In this document: piece after piece, positions 42,525 through 50,696 of the stretch
Layout of the letters: every line of letters begins with the position of its first letter
How positions within the stretch are numbered: the first letter of the stretch is position 1
From: Ga0077527 sp964486865
GTDB taxonomy: Bacteria; Pseudomonadota; Gammaproteobacteria; Burkholderiales; SG8-41
NCBI GenBank assembly: GCA_964486865.1
Contig: CAZAOZ010000001.1
Coordinates: 62,001-126,000, forward strand
Length of the DNA stretch: 64,000 nucleotides
Direction: 5' to 3'
Notes under the pieces: model-generated
Database searches by the model: none
What the model was told of the DNA's origin: nothing
Seen by the model: only the letters and a program-made list of their open reading frames with translations
Program-made: the position numbers and the translations under genes

Positions 42525-43103
42525 TTATTGAGTTTTCTGCGCGGTGCCGGCGAGTTTGCGGTAGCGGTGCGTGGCCAGCGTGATGCGGCCCCAGTCGAAG
42601 GTGCTGGTGATGCCGTCGAGCTTTACCGAAAAATCCGCCAGATCCCATTCCGCGTACACCACCGGCAGCCGCGCGCGCTGTGATTTCATTTTTTCGCGGC
42701 GCTCGCGCGTCGGCGATCCGTATTTTTTGGTCAGCGCCTCCAGCGCCGAGTACTGGCCTTCGATGCCCCAGGTATTGATGTGGATGGCTTCGATGACGCC
42801 GTTGACGACGGCAACAATCATTTCGCCGCGGGCGTAGGGGATCGGCGCCGCGCTCGGGTAATACACATGATGCTCTTCGGCGCCCCATGGCGTTTTGGCG
42901 GTCTGCGCGGCGACGTGGCAGTGGCGCTTGGTCAGTGTCTCCTCGCCGCGCGCGCAGGGCGGGATCGTGAAGCGCGCGCCCAGTTCGACGCCGATGATGG
43001 TTTTGGCAGAGTCGGCAGCGCCGGCAGGCGTGGCGACGGGAGCGGTGGCGAGAGCAGCGGCCAGATACAGCAGTGCGGACGGCCATTGGCGTGAGCGGGT
43101 CAT
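42525..43103 (-). CDS. Secreted hypothetical protein
   Basis: A 192-residue protein with a signal peptide (MTRSRQWPSALLYLAAALATAPVATPAGA). The mature part begins IIGVELGARFTIPPC and contains HCHVAAQTAKTPWG, VVNGVIEAIHINTWGIEGQ and a final WGRITLATHRYRKL. Two or three cysteines and a tryptophan cluster suggest a small periplasmic binding or stress protein, but no family was recognised. ATG 43103 is preferred; ATG 43124 is possible and would overlap the divergent gene. Confidence 0.55.
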   Translation of the reverse strand: MTRSRQWPSALLYLAAALATAPVATPAGAADSAKTIIGVELGARFTIPPCARGEETLTKRHCHVAAQTAKTPWGAEEHHVYYPSAAPIPYARGEMIVAVVNGVIEAIHINTWGIEGQYSALEALTKKYGSPTRERREKMKSQRARLPVVYAEWDLADFSVKLDGITSTFDWGRITLATHRYRKLAGTAQKTQ

Positions 43104-43122
43104 TGGCGGCATCATACGGTGC

Positions 43123-43458
43123 ATGGCGCGCAAGACCAAATCAAAAAAACGGGGCAAGAAGGCAAAAAAAATAAAGGCGCCGGAGTGGCAGGTGTACATC
43201 GTACGCTGCGCCGACGGCAGTCTTTATACCGGCATCGCGCGCGATGTCACCCGCCGCCTTGCCGAACACAACGGCAGCAACGGCGCCGGTGCGAGCTATA
43301 CGCGCTCGCGGCGGCCGGTGGCGCTGGTGTACCGTGAAGCCGCGAAAGACCGCTCGGCAGCCAGCAAACGCGAATACGCCATCAAGCAGCTCGACCGCGC
43401 GGACAAGCTCGCGTTGATCTCTGCTGCAGGCGGCGCGCGGGCGGCCCATCGCGCATGA
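43123..43458 (+). CDS. GIY-YIG nuclease-superfamily protein
   Basis: A 111-residue UvrC-like GIY-YIG domain: YIVRCADGSLYTGIARDV, then EHNGSNGAGASYTRSRRPV and the lysine-rich end. The N-terminal 20 residues are very basic (KTKSKKRGKKAKKIK). Stand-alone members are common and of uncertain role, some cleaving DNA. ATG 43123 is used. The gene is divergent from the secreted hypothetical gene. Confidence 0.8.
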   Translation: MARKTKSKKRGKKAKKIKAPEWQVYIVRCADGSLYTGIARDVTRRLAEHNGSNGAGASYTRSRRPVALVYREAAKDRSAASKREYAIKQLDRADKLALISAAGGARAAHRA

Positions 43459-43503
43459 ATGACGGGGTGCTGTGCCTTGATAACATCGCAGCCGGAGGTT
43501 CAC

Positions 43504-44196
43504 ATGTCTGACATCAATCAGCCTGCTGCGGGAGTTTTCGAAGCTGCGCGCACGCGCCGCTCGATCCGCGCCTACAAATCCGATCCGGTGCCGCACGACA
43601 CGCTGCGCGACATTGTCGCCCTGGGGCGGCACGCGCCCAGCGGTTCCAACATCCAGCCCTGGCATGTGCATGTGCTGACCGGGGCGACGCTCAGGCGCGT
43701 CGGTTCCGCGATTCAGCAGGCATTCCTGACCGGCGAGCCGGGGCACGTGCGCGATTACGAGTATTACACCGACCCGGTGGTTGAACCCTATCTCGCGCGC
43801 CGCCGCGAATGCGGCTGGGGCCTGTACGGAATACTCGGCATCGGCCGCGGCGACCATGAAAAATCGAAGGCCTACCGTGCCACCAACTACACCTTCTTCG
43901 GTGCGCCGGCGGGACTGATTTTTACCATCGACCGTGAACTGGAAAAAGGCAGCTGGCTCGATTACGGCATGTTTCTGCAGACCATCATGCTGGCGGCGCG
44001 GGCGCGCGGCCTGCATACCTGCGCCGAGGCGTCGATCGCGGGTTACCCGGACATCGTGCGCCGCGAGCTGGGGCTCGGCCGGGAACGGGTCGTCATCTGC
44101 GGCATGGCGATGGGTTACGCCGATGCTGATGCGGTGGTCAACACCTTCCAGCCGCGGCGCATTGCGCTGGAGGAATACGCGGAGTTTCTCGATTGA
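43504..44196 (+). CDS. Nitroreductase-family FMN oxidoreductase
   Basis: A 230-residue protein with RRSIRAYKSDPVP and HAPSGSNIQPWHVHVL at the FMN site, YGMFLQTIMLAARARG in the dimer helix, and GMAMGYADADAVVNTF at the end. Such enzymes reduce nitro groups or quinones with NAD(P)H. ATG 43504 is chosen. The stop overlaps a small membrane protein gene by four bases (ATTGAGC), which suggests co-translation with the redox fusion gene that follows. Confidence 0.83.
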   Translation: MSDINQPAAGVFEAARTRRSIRAYKSDPVPHDTLRDIVALGRHAPSGSNIQPWHVHVLTGATLRRVGSAIQQAFLTGEPGHVRDYEYYTDPVVEPYLARRRECGWGLYGILGIGRGDHEKSKAYRATNYTFFGAPAGLIFTIDRELEKGSWLDYGMFLQTIMLAARARGLHTCAEASIAGYPDIVRRELGLGRERVVICGMAMGYADADAVVNTFQPRRIALEEYAEFLD

Positions 44197-44441
44197 GCGC
44201 GGCACCGGACCGCTGGCGCTGGCTGGACCGCGTGCCGCTGGCGGTGCTTGTCGTGGTTGCGGTGTTTCTGGTTCCGGCGCCGTTCGTGCCGGAGCCGCAT
44301 TTGTGGGAAAAACTGAAAATGCTTGCCGCGGGCACGCTGGCGCGGCCGGTCGATGTATTCGATCTGCTCTGGCATGCCGCGCCGCTGGTGCTGCTGGTGA
44401 TGAAGCTCGCGCGTGTCGCGCACGCCAGACGGGGCGGCTAG
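44193..44441 (+). CDS. Small two-helix membrane protein
   Basis: An 82-residue protein with two hydrophobic segments (VPLAVLVVVAVFLVPAPFV and LLWHAAPLVLLVMKLARVA). The middle reads EPHLWEKLKMLAAGTLARPVDVFD. Short proteins of this pattern recur in proteobacteria, often next to redox genes, but the function is unknown. It overlaps the nitroreductase by four bases and the next gene begins one base after its stop. Confidence 0.6.
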   Translation: MSAAPDRWRWLDRVPLAVLVVVAVFLVPAPFVPEPHLWEKLKMLAAGTLARPVDVFDLLWHAAPLVLLVMKLARVAHARRGG

Positions 44442-44442
44442 C

Positions 44443-45648
44443 ATGGTCTGGCGCACGCTGGCGGTCGTGCTGGTGCTGCTGGCAAACCTGGCGCCTGTGC
44501 CGGCGCGTGCGCAGGCGCCAACCCCGCCGGCTGCCGTGGATGTGCATGTGTTCTGGCGCATCGGCTGCCCGCATTGCGAGCGGGCGCGGACATTCCTGCA
44601 TGCAGCTGCCGCCGGCGATGCCGGCTTGCGGCTGCGCGAATATGAGATCGGCGGAGAACGCGCGAACCGCGACGCATACACGCGCGCCGTCACGCATTTT
44701 TCCGTTCAGAATCCCGCGGTGCCGTTGATCATCGTCGGCGAGCGTCACTGGGTGGGTTATGACGATGATGCGACCACCGGCGCGGCGATCCTCGCGGCCG
44801 CCGCGGACTGTCGCGTTGCGCGCTGCGCCGACGCCGCGGCTTCATGGTTCTCCGATGCTGCGGCACCTCCGGCTCCGCGCGTCCAGTCCCGGGAGTTGCC
44901 GAAGACCATCCGCCTGCCGCTGTTCGGCGAACTGGAACTGGCGGCAGTGTCGCTGCCGGTACTGACCATATTGCTGGCGGCGATCGACGGCTTCAATCCC
45001 TGCGCGATGTGGACATTGCTGTTCCTGATGGGATTGCTGGTCGGCATTCCCGACCGCGTGCGCATGTGGACGCTGGGTGCGGCATTCATCGCCGCGTCGG
45101 CGGCGGTGTACTACATGTTCCTCGCGGCGTGGCTGAATCTGCTGCTGTTCCTCGGTGCCGTGGCGTGGATCCGCGCGGGAGTGGCTGTGGTTGCGCTGGC
45201 GGGCGGCGCCTGGTATCTGCGCGAGTTTTTCGTGAATCCCGAAGCCATGTGCCGCGTCACCGGCGGCGAGTCACGGCAACAGATGCTGGTGCGGCTGAAA
45301 TCGTTCGCGCTGGAGCGCCGCTTCTGGCTGGCGCTGGGCGGCATCGTGCTGCTGGCCGTGGCGGTGAACCTGGTGGAATTCATCTGTTCGGCCGGCATAC
45401 CCGCGGTGTATGTGCAGGTGCTGACGCTGAGCGGGCTGCCGGTCTGGCAGTACCACGCGTATCTGCTGCTCTATATCCTGGTGTTCATGCTCGACGACCT
45501 GCTGATTTTCGTGATTGCGATGAAAACGCTGCAGGTGGCGGGGTTGAGCGGCGCTTATGCGCGCTGGTCGCACCTGATCGGCGGGGGTGTGCTGCTGCTG
45601 ATCGGCCTATTGTTGCTGTTCAGGCCGGAATGGCTGGCTTTCGGTTGA
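44443..45648 (+). CDS. Glutaredoxin/thioredoxin-like domain fused to CcdA/DsbD-like membrane domain
   Basis: A 401-residue protein with a signal peptide (ending ARAQ), then a thioredoxin-fold domain with the redox motif CPHC in HVFWRIGCPHCERAR. A linker is followed by about six membrane helices carrying two conserved cysteines: DGFNPCAMWTL and NLVEFICSAGIPAVY. This layout matches CcdA/DsbD electron-carrying membrane domains, so it probably passes reducing power from the cytoplasm to periplasmic thiols. Neighbours are a nitroreductase and a small membrane protein. The exact periplasmic partner is not visible. Confidence 0.78.
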   Translation: MVWRTLAVVLVLLANLAPVPARAQAPTPPAAVDVHVFWRIGCPHCERARTFLHAAAAGDAGLRLREYEIGGERANRDAYTRAVTHFSVQNPAVPLIIVGERHWVGYDDDATTGAAILAAAADCRVARCADAAASWFSDAAAPPAPRVQSRELPKTIRLPLFGELELAAVSLPVLTILLAAIDGFNPCAMWTLLFLMGLLVGIPDRVRMWTLGAAFIAASAAVYYMFLAAWLNLLLFLGAVAWIRAGVAVVALAGGAWYLREFFVNPEAMCRVTGGESRQQMLVRLKSFALERRFWLALGGIVLLAVAVNLVEFICSAGIPAVYVQVLTLSGLPVWQYHAYLLLYILVFMLDDLLIFVIAMKTLQVAGLSGAYARWSHLIGGGVLLLIGLLLLFRPEWLAFG

Positions 45649-45675
45649 GTAAAAAATACAATCAAAAACAAAATG

Positions 45676-46134
45676 TTATGGTTCAAATATGCGATTGCCG
45701 GAGCGCGGCGGCTGCGTCTGCAGATGACACCAGCCCGGGGTCGCGTCAGGATGTTCCAGCCACAAGCCGAGCTCTTCGAGCACGCCGGGATTCGCCATGC
45801 ACCACGCGTCGAGCCGCCCGTCGCGGTCGTCGAGGTCGATGGCCAGGCAGAGGATGTGTTTGCTGTTTTTTGCCGCACCGGGCACGGCGGCGTTGATCGC
45901 CGCCGGGCGCCAGCCCGAAGAAACGGTGACCGTGATTCCGGCGCCCCCCAGGGGGACTTGCTTTGCGGCGCCCCCCAAGGGGACTTGCTTCGCGGCTCGC
46001 TTTAGCAGTCGATTCACGCGGCGCACGGTGTCGCGCGCATTGGCGCGCAGTTCGCGCGTGAGTTCGCCGCGATGCGACCGGTCGCGGCCCATGTAATAGT
46101 CGGCGAGCTTCAGCGCCGGAGTGCGTGTGGCCAT
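45676..46134 (-). CDS. M15-type D-Ala-D-Ala carboxypeptidase-like protein with a tandem insert
   Basis: A 152-residue peptidase M15/VanY-like protein: VSSGWRPAAIN, NSKHILCLAIDLDD with the metal histidine and aspartate, and WCHLQ with the second histidine. The stretch RAAKQVPLGGAAKQVPLGGAG is encoded by two nearly identical 27-base units, which interrupt the domain between the first helix and VTVSSGW. No signal peptide is visible. Its role would be trimming of peptidoglycan stem peptides; the insert may hamper activity. Confidence 0.7.
   Translation of the reverse strand: MATRTPALKLADYYMGRDRSHRGELTRELRANARDTVRRVNRLLKRAAKQVPLGGAAKQVPLGGAGITVTVSSGWRPAAINAAVPGAAKNSKHILCLAIDLDDRDGRLDAWCMANPGVLEELGLWLEHPDATPGWCHLQTQPPRSGNRIFEP
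45941..45994. repeat. Two 27-base GC-rich tandem units inside a coding gene
   Basis: Units 45941-45967 and 45968-45994 differ at only two of 27 positions and share the CCCCCCA-GGGG-ACTTGCTT core, a sequence type often found between genes in Burkholderiales. Both units are in frame with the peptidase gene and add nine residues each. Confidence 0.8.
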
Positions 46135-46207
46135 GGGGCGGAAGATTACCTGATTCTGGGCGCTGCGCTTACACTACCTCCTGCCAACGAACAGCGAGAG
46201 GCCACTC

Positions 46208-47038
46208 ATGTCTGACGTTTACGGATTCGATGCGTTTTCGCCGCAGCAGATCGCCGATCGGGTGCAGAGTGTCGGCGTCACCAAGGCGCGGCTGCCGCTG
46301 TTGTCGATGGCCATGCTGGGCATGCTGGCCGGCGCCTTCATCGGTCTGGGTGCGCTGTATTACACGCTGGTGATCAGCGACCCGCAGATGTCGTTCGCCG
46401 CCGGGCGCGTGGTGGGCGGGTTGTGTTTTTCGCTGGGCCTGCTGCTGGTGGTGGTGGCCGGTGCGGAACTGTTTACCGGCAACAATCTGCTGGCGATGGC
46501 CTGGGCCGACGGTCAGGTGACGACCGGCGAGGTGCTGCGCAACTGGACGGTGATCTGTGTAACCAATTTCATCGGTGCCGCGGGGCTGGCGCTGCTGGTA
46601 TTCCTGTCGGGGCATGCCGGCATGAACGGCGGCGCGGTCGGCCGGACTTACCTGGCCATCGCCGCCGCCAAAAGCACGCTGCCGCTCACCGAACTGTTTT
46701 TCCGCGGCGTGCTGTGCAACGTGCTGGTGTGCATGGCCGTGTGGATGGTGCTCGCCGGCCGCAGCGTCGTCGACAAGTTTGCCGCCATCGTGCTGCCGAT
46801 TTCGGCATTTGTCGCGGCGGGTTTCGAACATTCGATTGCCAACATGTATTTTTTTCCGCTGGCGCTGATGCTTAAGGCATCCGGCGCGGGGCTGCCGCCG
46901 GGAGCCGAGGCCATCACCGTCTATGCAATGCTGCGCAATCTCGGCCCGGTGATTCTCGGCAACATCGTCGGCGGCAGCGTGCTGGTGGCGCTGGTGTATC
47001 ACGTCATTTACCGTCGCCCGGCGAAGCTTGAAAAATAG
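46208..47038 (+). CDS. Formate/nitrite transporter-family (FNT) channel
   Basis: A 276-residue protein with six membrane helices and two FNT-type pore signatures: NLLAMAWADG, and VCMAVWMVLAGRSVVDK further on. FNT channels move formate, nitrite or hydrosulfide. Which one cannot be read from the sequence. GAGAGGCC lies before ATG 46208. The next gene starts three bases after the stop, so both may be co-transcribed. Confidence 0.85.
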   Translation: MSDVYGFDAFSPQQIADRVQSVGVTKARLPLLSMAMLGMLAGAFIGLGALYYTLVISDPQMSFAAGRVVGGLCFSLGLLLVVVAGAELFTGNNLLAMAWADGQVTTGEVLRNWTVICVTNFIGAAGLALLVFLSGHAGMNGGAVGRTYLAIAAAKSTLPLTELFFRGVLCNVLVCMAVWMVLAGRSVVDKFAAIVLPISAFVAAGFEHSIANMYFFPLALMLKASGAGLPPGAEAITVYAMLRNLGPVILGNIVGGSVLVALVYHVIYRRPAKLEK

Positions 47039-47041
47039 CTC

Positions 47042-47914
47042 ATGGACCTGCTGATCCACGCCACGCTGACGGTCAGCGGCGACCGCGCGCAGCTTGCCGC
47101 CTGCGATGCGCGCATCAAGTCACTGCTGGTCGAGGAGGTTTTCGCCGGAGAATTCGAAGAACATCACGGCGATGACGCGTTGTCCTACGATTTCAAGGTG
47201 CGCGACGGCATTCCGTTCCCGGCCTTCGCCGCGGCCTCCCTGGAATTTCCGGGCATGACGATTGCCGCGGAGTGGGTCAACGTCGCCGCCGGCCGCAAGG
47301 GGCGTGCACAGATCGTGGCCGGCAAGATCACGGAACATGCCGAGGAAAGCGTCGCGCTGGCTGCCGGCGACACGCGCAATCGCCATGTGCAAACGGCGTC
47401 CGACGGCACCCTGCTGCTGGCGGTTGCGCTGGTGCCGATCGGCCATGACGCCTGGGCGGGTTATGTGCTGAACCATGAACGCGATGCGCTGTTTTGCCTG
47501 ACACGCAGCGGCGAGGCCGTCGAACTGCTGGCGACCGAGGGTGCGCCCGAGTGGGTGCAGCGCTGGCGGCTGGGCGATACCGGTGCTGCGCCGGCAATGG
47601 AGGCCGTGACGCCGCCGCTGCCCATCGACAAAAAACTGTACGACGAGCTCGATCAGCTTGCGCAGGGATTTGTCGCGGACTGGATCTGGTTCGGCGACGC
47701 ACCGGCGGAAATCAACGCCGTCGACATCGACCGCTATGCACGTTACGGCTACGCGGTGCGCGCCGCCAATGTGCGTGCGGCACGGCTGCATGCCATGCGC
47801 AATGCGGCAGGTGACGGGCAGCCGTTGGCGCACACCACCATGGATCCGGCGTGTGCCTGGATCGTGCCGCTGCTGCGGCGGTGCTGGGGGGATTCAGTGA
47901 TGAGTGAGGAGTGA
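47042..47914 (+). CDS. Hypothetical protein with repeat-encoded C-terminus
   Basis: A 290-residue cytoplasmic protein with no recognised domain. The first half is beta-rich (HATLTVSGDRAQL, GYVLNHERDALFCLTRSGEA) and the second half helical (DELDQLAQGFVADWIWFGDAP). The final residues (SVMSEE) and the stop codon are supplied by the GAGTGAG heptamer repeat that begins at 47896. The gene begins three bases after the FNT gene. It is likely real because of its length and codon pattern, but its function is unknown. Confidence 0.6.
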   Translation: MDLLIHATLTVSGDRAQLAACDARIKSLLVEEVFAGEFEEHHGDDALSYDFKVRDGIPFPAFAAASLEFPGMTIAAEWVNVAAGRKGRAQIVAGKITEHAEESVALAAGDTRNRHVQTASDGTLLLAVALVPIGHDAWAGYVLNHERDALFCLTRSGEAVELLATEGAPEWVQRWRLGDTGAAPAMEAVTPPLPIDKKLYDELDQLAQGFVADWIWFGDAPAEINAVDIDRYARYGYAVRAANVRAARLHAMRNAAGDGQPLAHTTMDPACAWIVPLLRRCWGDSVMSEE

Positions 47915-47996
47915 GGAGTGAGGAGTGAGGAGCGGAAAACCGCTTTGCCCATCACCCATCACCCATCACCCATCACCCATCACCCATCACCAGTCA
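47896..47996. repeat. Inverted array: four GGAGTGA and six CCCATCA heptamers
   Basis: CAGTGATGAGTGAGGAGTGA and further GGAGTGA heptamers (to about 47932) face six consecutive CCCATCA heptamers (47949-47990), around a short GGAAAACCGCTTTGC spacer. The two heptamer types are imperfect complements. The array separates convergent genes and covers the stop codon of the plus-strand gene. Confidence 0.8.
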
Positions 47997-47998
47997 CC

Positions 47999-48598
47999 CT
48001 ACCGCCCCGGCGGACGCCGCCGCCACTGGCGGATCAGGATCCAGCCGCCGAGCATGCCGCCCAGGTGGGCGAAATGCGCGACGCCGGCCTGGGTGCCGGT
48101 GACGCCCAGGTAGAGCTCCAGCAACCCGTACAGCGTGACGAACAGCCATGCCGGCATGGGGATCGGCGGGAAAATCAGCATGACGATGCGGCGCGGGAAG
48201 AACAGCCCGTAAGCCAGCAGCAGACCGAATACGCCGCCGGACGCGCCGATCGTCGGAAATGGCGGGCTGCCGGTGAACGTCTGGATGGCCAGTTGCGCCA
48301 GTGCGGCGGAAAATATGCAGCCGAGGAAATAAATCAGGAAGCGCCGTGAACCGAATACCTGTTCGATCTGGCCGCCGAACATGTACAGCGCCAGCATGTT
48401 GAAGCCGATGTGCAGCAGGCTGCCATGCAGGAAACCGTAGGTGATGACTTGCCAGGGCAGGAACTGCGCGCCGAGGGCGGCCGGCATGTTGAAGGGCCAC
48501 AGCGCGAACCAGATGAGCAGTTCTTCGCCGAAAGCCATCTGCAGCAGATAGACCGCGACATTGGCGATCAGCAGCAGGCGGGTGACGGGCGGCAGCAT
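47999..48598 (-). CDS. Rhomboid-family intramembrane serine protease
   Basis: A 199-residue protein with six membrane helices. The catalytic serine lies in GASGGVFGLLLAYG, the histidine in AHLGGMLGGW, and the supportive asparagine region is WQVITYGFLHGSLLHIGFNML. Rhomboids cut membrane proteins within the bilayer. ATG 48598 starts close to the first helix (RLLLIANVAVYLLQM). The C-terminus is basic and arginine-rich. Confidence 0.84.
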   Translation of the reverse strand: MLPPVTRLLLIANVAVYLLQMAFGEELLIWFALWPFNMPAALGAQFLPWQVITYGFLHGSLLHIGFNMLALYMFGGQIEQVFGSRRFLIYFLGCIFSAALAQLAIQTFTGSPPFPTIGASGGVFGLLLAYGLFFPRRIVMLIFPPIPMPAWLFVTLYGLLELYLGVTGTQAGVAHFAHLGGMLGGWILIRQWRRRPPGR

Positions 48599-48634
48599 GC
48601 CTCCGATGGTACTACGGCGCGGGTTGTTGACGGG

Positions 48635-49780
48635 TCAGGCCAGGATCGGCGGCAGTTGCGGCGCGAGTTTGGCGCGTTCTGCAGTGGCCGCGCCGTTGAG
48701 AGCGAACCCCAGCAGCTTGCCGTCGGCGGCGGTGAACAGCGCTTTCACGCTGTCGGCGCCGGCTTCGACCTGCCATGATCCCGCAGCGCCGGCCGCAGGA
48801 GGCGCGACGATGGTCGGGCAGGCCGGTGTCTTGACCATCACCGGCATCGCCGGGAATGTCACCGCCGTGCGTTTGCCGGCGAGCGTCTGCGCCAGTGCGC
48901 GGGCGGCATGCATGATGGGCATCACGAAAGGCATGACCAGTCCCTCGATTTCGGCGCAGTCGCCCAGCGCATAAACATCGGGCGCACTGGTTTCGAGGTG
49001 GCGGTTGACGGCGATGCCGCGATTGACCCTGAGCCCGGCGGCCGCGGCCAGCGTGGTGCGTGGTTTCAGGCCCACGGCGGACAGCACGACATCCGCGGCA
49101 ATGACCGTGCCGTCGGTCAGCGTGAGCGTATAACCGCTGCCGGTGCGTTCAATGCGCTGCGTGCCGGCGCCGAGATGCCATTGCACGCCGAGCGCAGCGA
49201 GCTTCGCCTGCAGCAGCGCGCCGCCTTCCGGCGGCAGCAGCCGGCCCAGCGCCTGCGCTGCGATATCGATGACGTCCACCGCATAGCCGTTCGCGGCGAG
49301 ATCATTGGCGAATTCGCAGCCGATCAGTCCCGCGCCGATGATGGCGACGCGTTTTTTGCCGTCGATGGCGGCGCGAAAGCGCGCGTAGTCGTCGAGGTCG
49401 TTGACGGTCAGGATATCCGCGGCGCCGCTGCCTGTAATCGGCAGGCGGATCTGGTCGGCGCCCAGCGCCAGCACCAGTTTCGAATACGGCAGTGTTTCAT
49501 CACCGATGCGCAGCGTGTGCGCGGCGGGGTCGATGGCATCGATGCGGGTGCGGGGACGCACCACGGCATGGAGTTGCGTCGCCATCTGCTCCGGCGTGTT
49601 GAGCGCGATTGCCGCCGCGGTTTTTTTTGACGCCAGCGCATTGGACAGCATGGGTTTGGAATAGAACGGCCCGCTGTCGGCGGCGAGGATGAGCAGCGGC
49701 GCTGCCGTGTCGAGTTTGCGCAGTTCCTTCGCGGTGTTGTAGCCCGCGAGGCCGCTGCCGATGATGACGATGGGGTTCAT
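48635..49780 (-). CDS. Rubredoxin-reductase-like NAD(P)H/FAD oxidoreductase
   Basis: A 381-residue flavoprotein. IVIIGSGLAGYNTAKELR binds FAD at the N-terminus, VAIIGAGLIGCEFANDLAANG is the NAD site, and VYALGDCAEIEG the late FAD motif. A C-terminal dimer-like domain follows. With the rubredoxin gene immediately upstream on the same strand it should pass electrons from NAD(P)H to rubredoxin. ATG 49780 (MNPIVIIG) is right; the longer frame begins in intergenic sequence. A GC-rich hairpin lies between the two genes. Confidence 0.83.
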   Translation of the reverse strand: MNPIVIIGSGLAGYNTAKELRKLDTAAPLLILAADSGPFYSKPMLSNALASKKTAAAIALNTPEQMATQLHAVVRPRTRIDAIDPAAHTLRIGDETLPYSKLVLALGADQIRLPITGSGAADILTVNDLDDYARFRAAIDGKKRVAIIGAGLIGCEFANDLAANGYAVDVIDIAAQALGRLLPPEGGALLQAKLAALGVQWHLGAGTQRIERTGSGYTLTLTDGTVIAADVVLSAVGLKPRTTLAAAAGLRVNRGIAVNRHLETSAPDVYALGDCAEIEGLVMPFVMPIMHAARALAQTLAGKRTAVTFPAMPVMVKTPACPTIVAPPAAGAAGSWQVEAGADSVKALFTAADGKLLGFALNGAATAERAKLAPQLPPILA

Positions 49781-49877
49781 GATGTGTCCGGTTATGCAGG
49801 GTTGCTGCCGGGAATCGCGCAATGTATCAGCAAAACAGCGGGGGGCCCGCCTCCTGCGGGGCGGGCACCTCCCGGCG

Positions 49878-50060
49878 CTATGCCGCTTTCAATACCATTT
49901 CGAAGTCGGCTTTCGCAATACCGCACTCCGGGCAGGTCCAGTCTTCCGGGATGTCTGCCCAGCGCGTGCCGGCCTTGATGCCGTGTTCCGGATCGCCCTC
50001 GGCTTCGTCATAAACGTAACCGCAGACGATGCATTCCCATTTTTGCAGTTCAGTGGCCAT
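49878..50060 (-). CDS. Rubredoxin
   Basis: A 60-residue rubredoxin with the two iron-binding pairs WECIVCGYVYDEAEGDPE and WTCPECGIAKADFE. It carries one electron on a Fe(Cys)4 centre. It lies 12 bases after the rubrerythrin gene, which lacks its own rubredoxin domain, so it is probably the electron donor to rubrerythrin, recharged by the reductase encoded next. Confidence 0.92.
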   Translation of the reverse strand: MATELQKWECIVCGYVYDEAEGDPEHGIKAGTRWADIPEDWTCPECGIAKADFEMVLKAA

Positions 50061-50072
50061 GTGTGATGCTCC

Positions 50073-50543
50073 TTAAGCGTTGACCCGGGCCAGCGTGGCG
50101 CGGTAGTGGTTGGCGTGGCGTTCCTCGACCTTGGCCAGCGCGGCGAAGCGCTTGGCGGCCTTGGCCAGCGTGGCCTGGAAGCGGGCAGCATGTTCCTTCG
50201 ACTCCCTGATCTGCCCGTCCATTTCCTTCACCGCGGCGTGGTTGCCTTCCTGTTCGGCCAGGTGGCGGAACTGCGGATACATTTCGGTGTACTCGTAAGT
50301 CTCGCCGGCGATGGCCATGTCGAGCGCCTTGGCCGGCGTCAGTTCGGATTGCGGATAGAGCAGGTCGAGGTGGCCGAACGCGTGCTGCACTTCCTGCGCC
50401 GCGGTTTCCTCGAATACTTTGGCGGTTGCGACGTCGCCCTGCGCGCGGCAGATTCTGGCGAAATACATGTACTTGATGTGCGCCATCGATTCGCCGGCGA
50501 AAGCGGCTTCGATGTTCCTGATGGTGACGGATTCCGGTTTCAT
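50073..50543 (-). CDS. Rubrerythrin (di-iron peroxidase) without C-terminal rubredoxin domain
   Basis: A 156-residue ferritin-like four-helix protein. The di-iron ligands lie in AFAGESMAHIKY, EETAAQEVQHAFGHLD, GETYEYTEMYP and KVEERHANHY. Classical rubrerythrins end in a rubredoxin-like domain; here it is missing and a separate rubredoxin gene follows. The enzyme reduces hydrogen peroxide to water. ATG 50543 follows AGGAGAT. A candidate OxyR site is upstream. Confidence 0.88.
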   Translation of the reverse strand: MKPESVTIRNIEAAFAGESMAHIKYMYFARICRAQGDVATAKVFEETAAQEVQHAFGHLDLLYPQSELTPAKALDMAIAGETYEYTEMYPQFRHLAEQEGNHAAVKEMDGQIRESKEHAARFQATLAKAAKRFAALAKVEERHANHYRATLARVNA

Positions 50544-50645
50544 GCTGATCTCCTGTGGTTGAACAAGTCGTGCGTCTCGCAACGCATGGCACGCATTCTG
50601 GAGACCGGCGGTCGATTAATCCAATTGATTGTTATTAATTAATTG

Positions 50646-50660
50646 ATAGTAAATGGCTAT
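50646..50660. promoter_or_regulatory. Candidate OxyR binding site
   Basis: ATAG-TAAATGG-CTAT matches the OxyR half-operator ATAG-N7-CTAT exactly. A weaker second half (ATTGATTGTTATTAA, 50624-50638) lies at the expected 22-base spacing. The site is in the AT-rich gap between oxyR and rubrerythrin, fitting OxyR activation of the rubrerythrin operon. Confidence 0.55.
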
Positions 50661-50696
50661 AACATAAAAATCACACAACCTTTTGTTTATTAAGGA

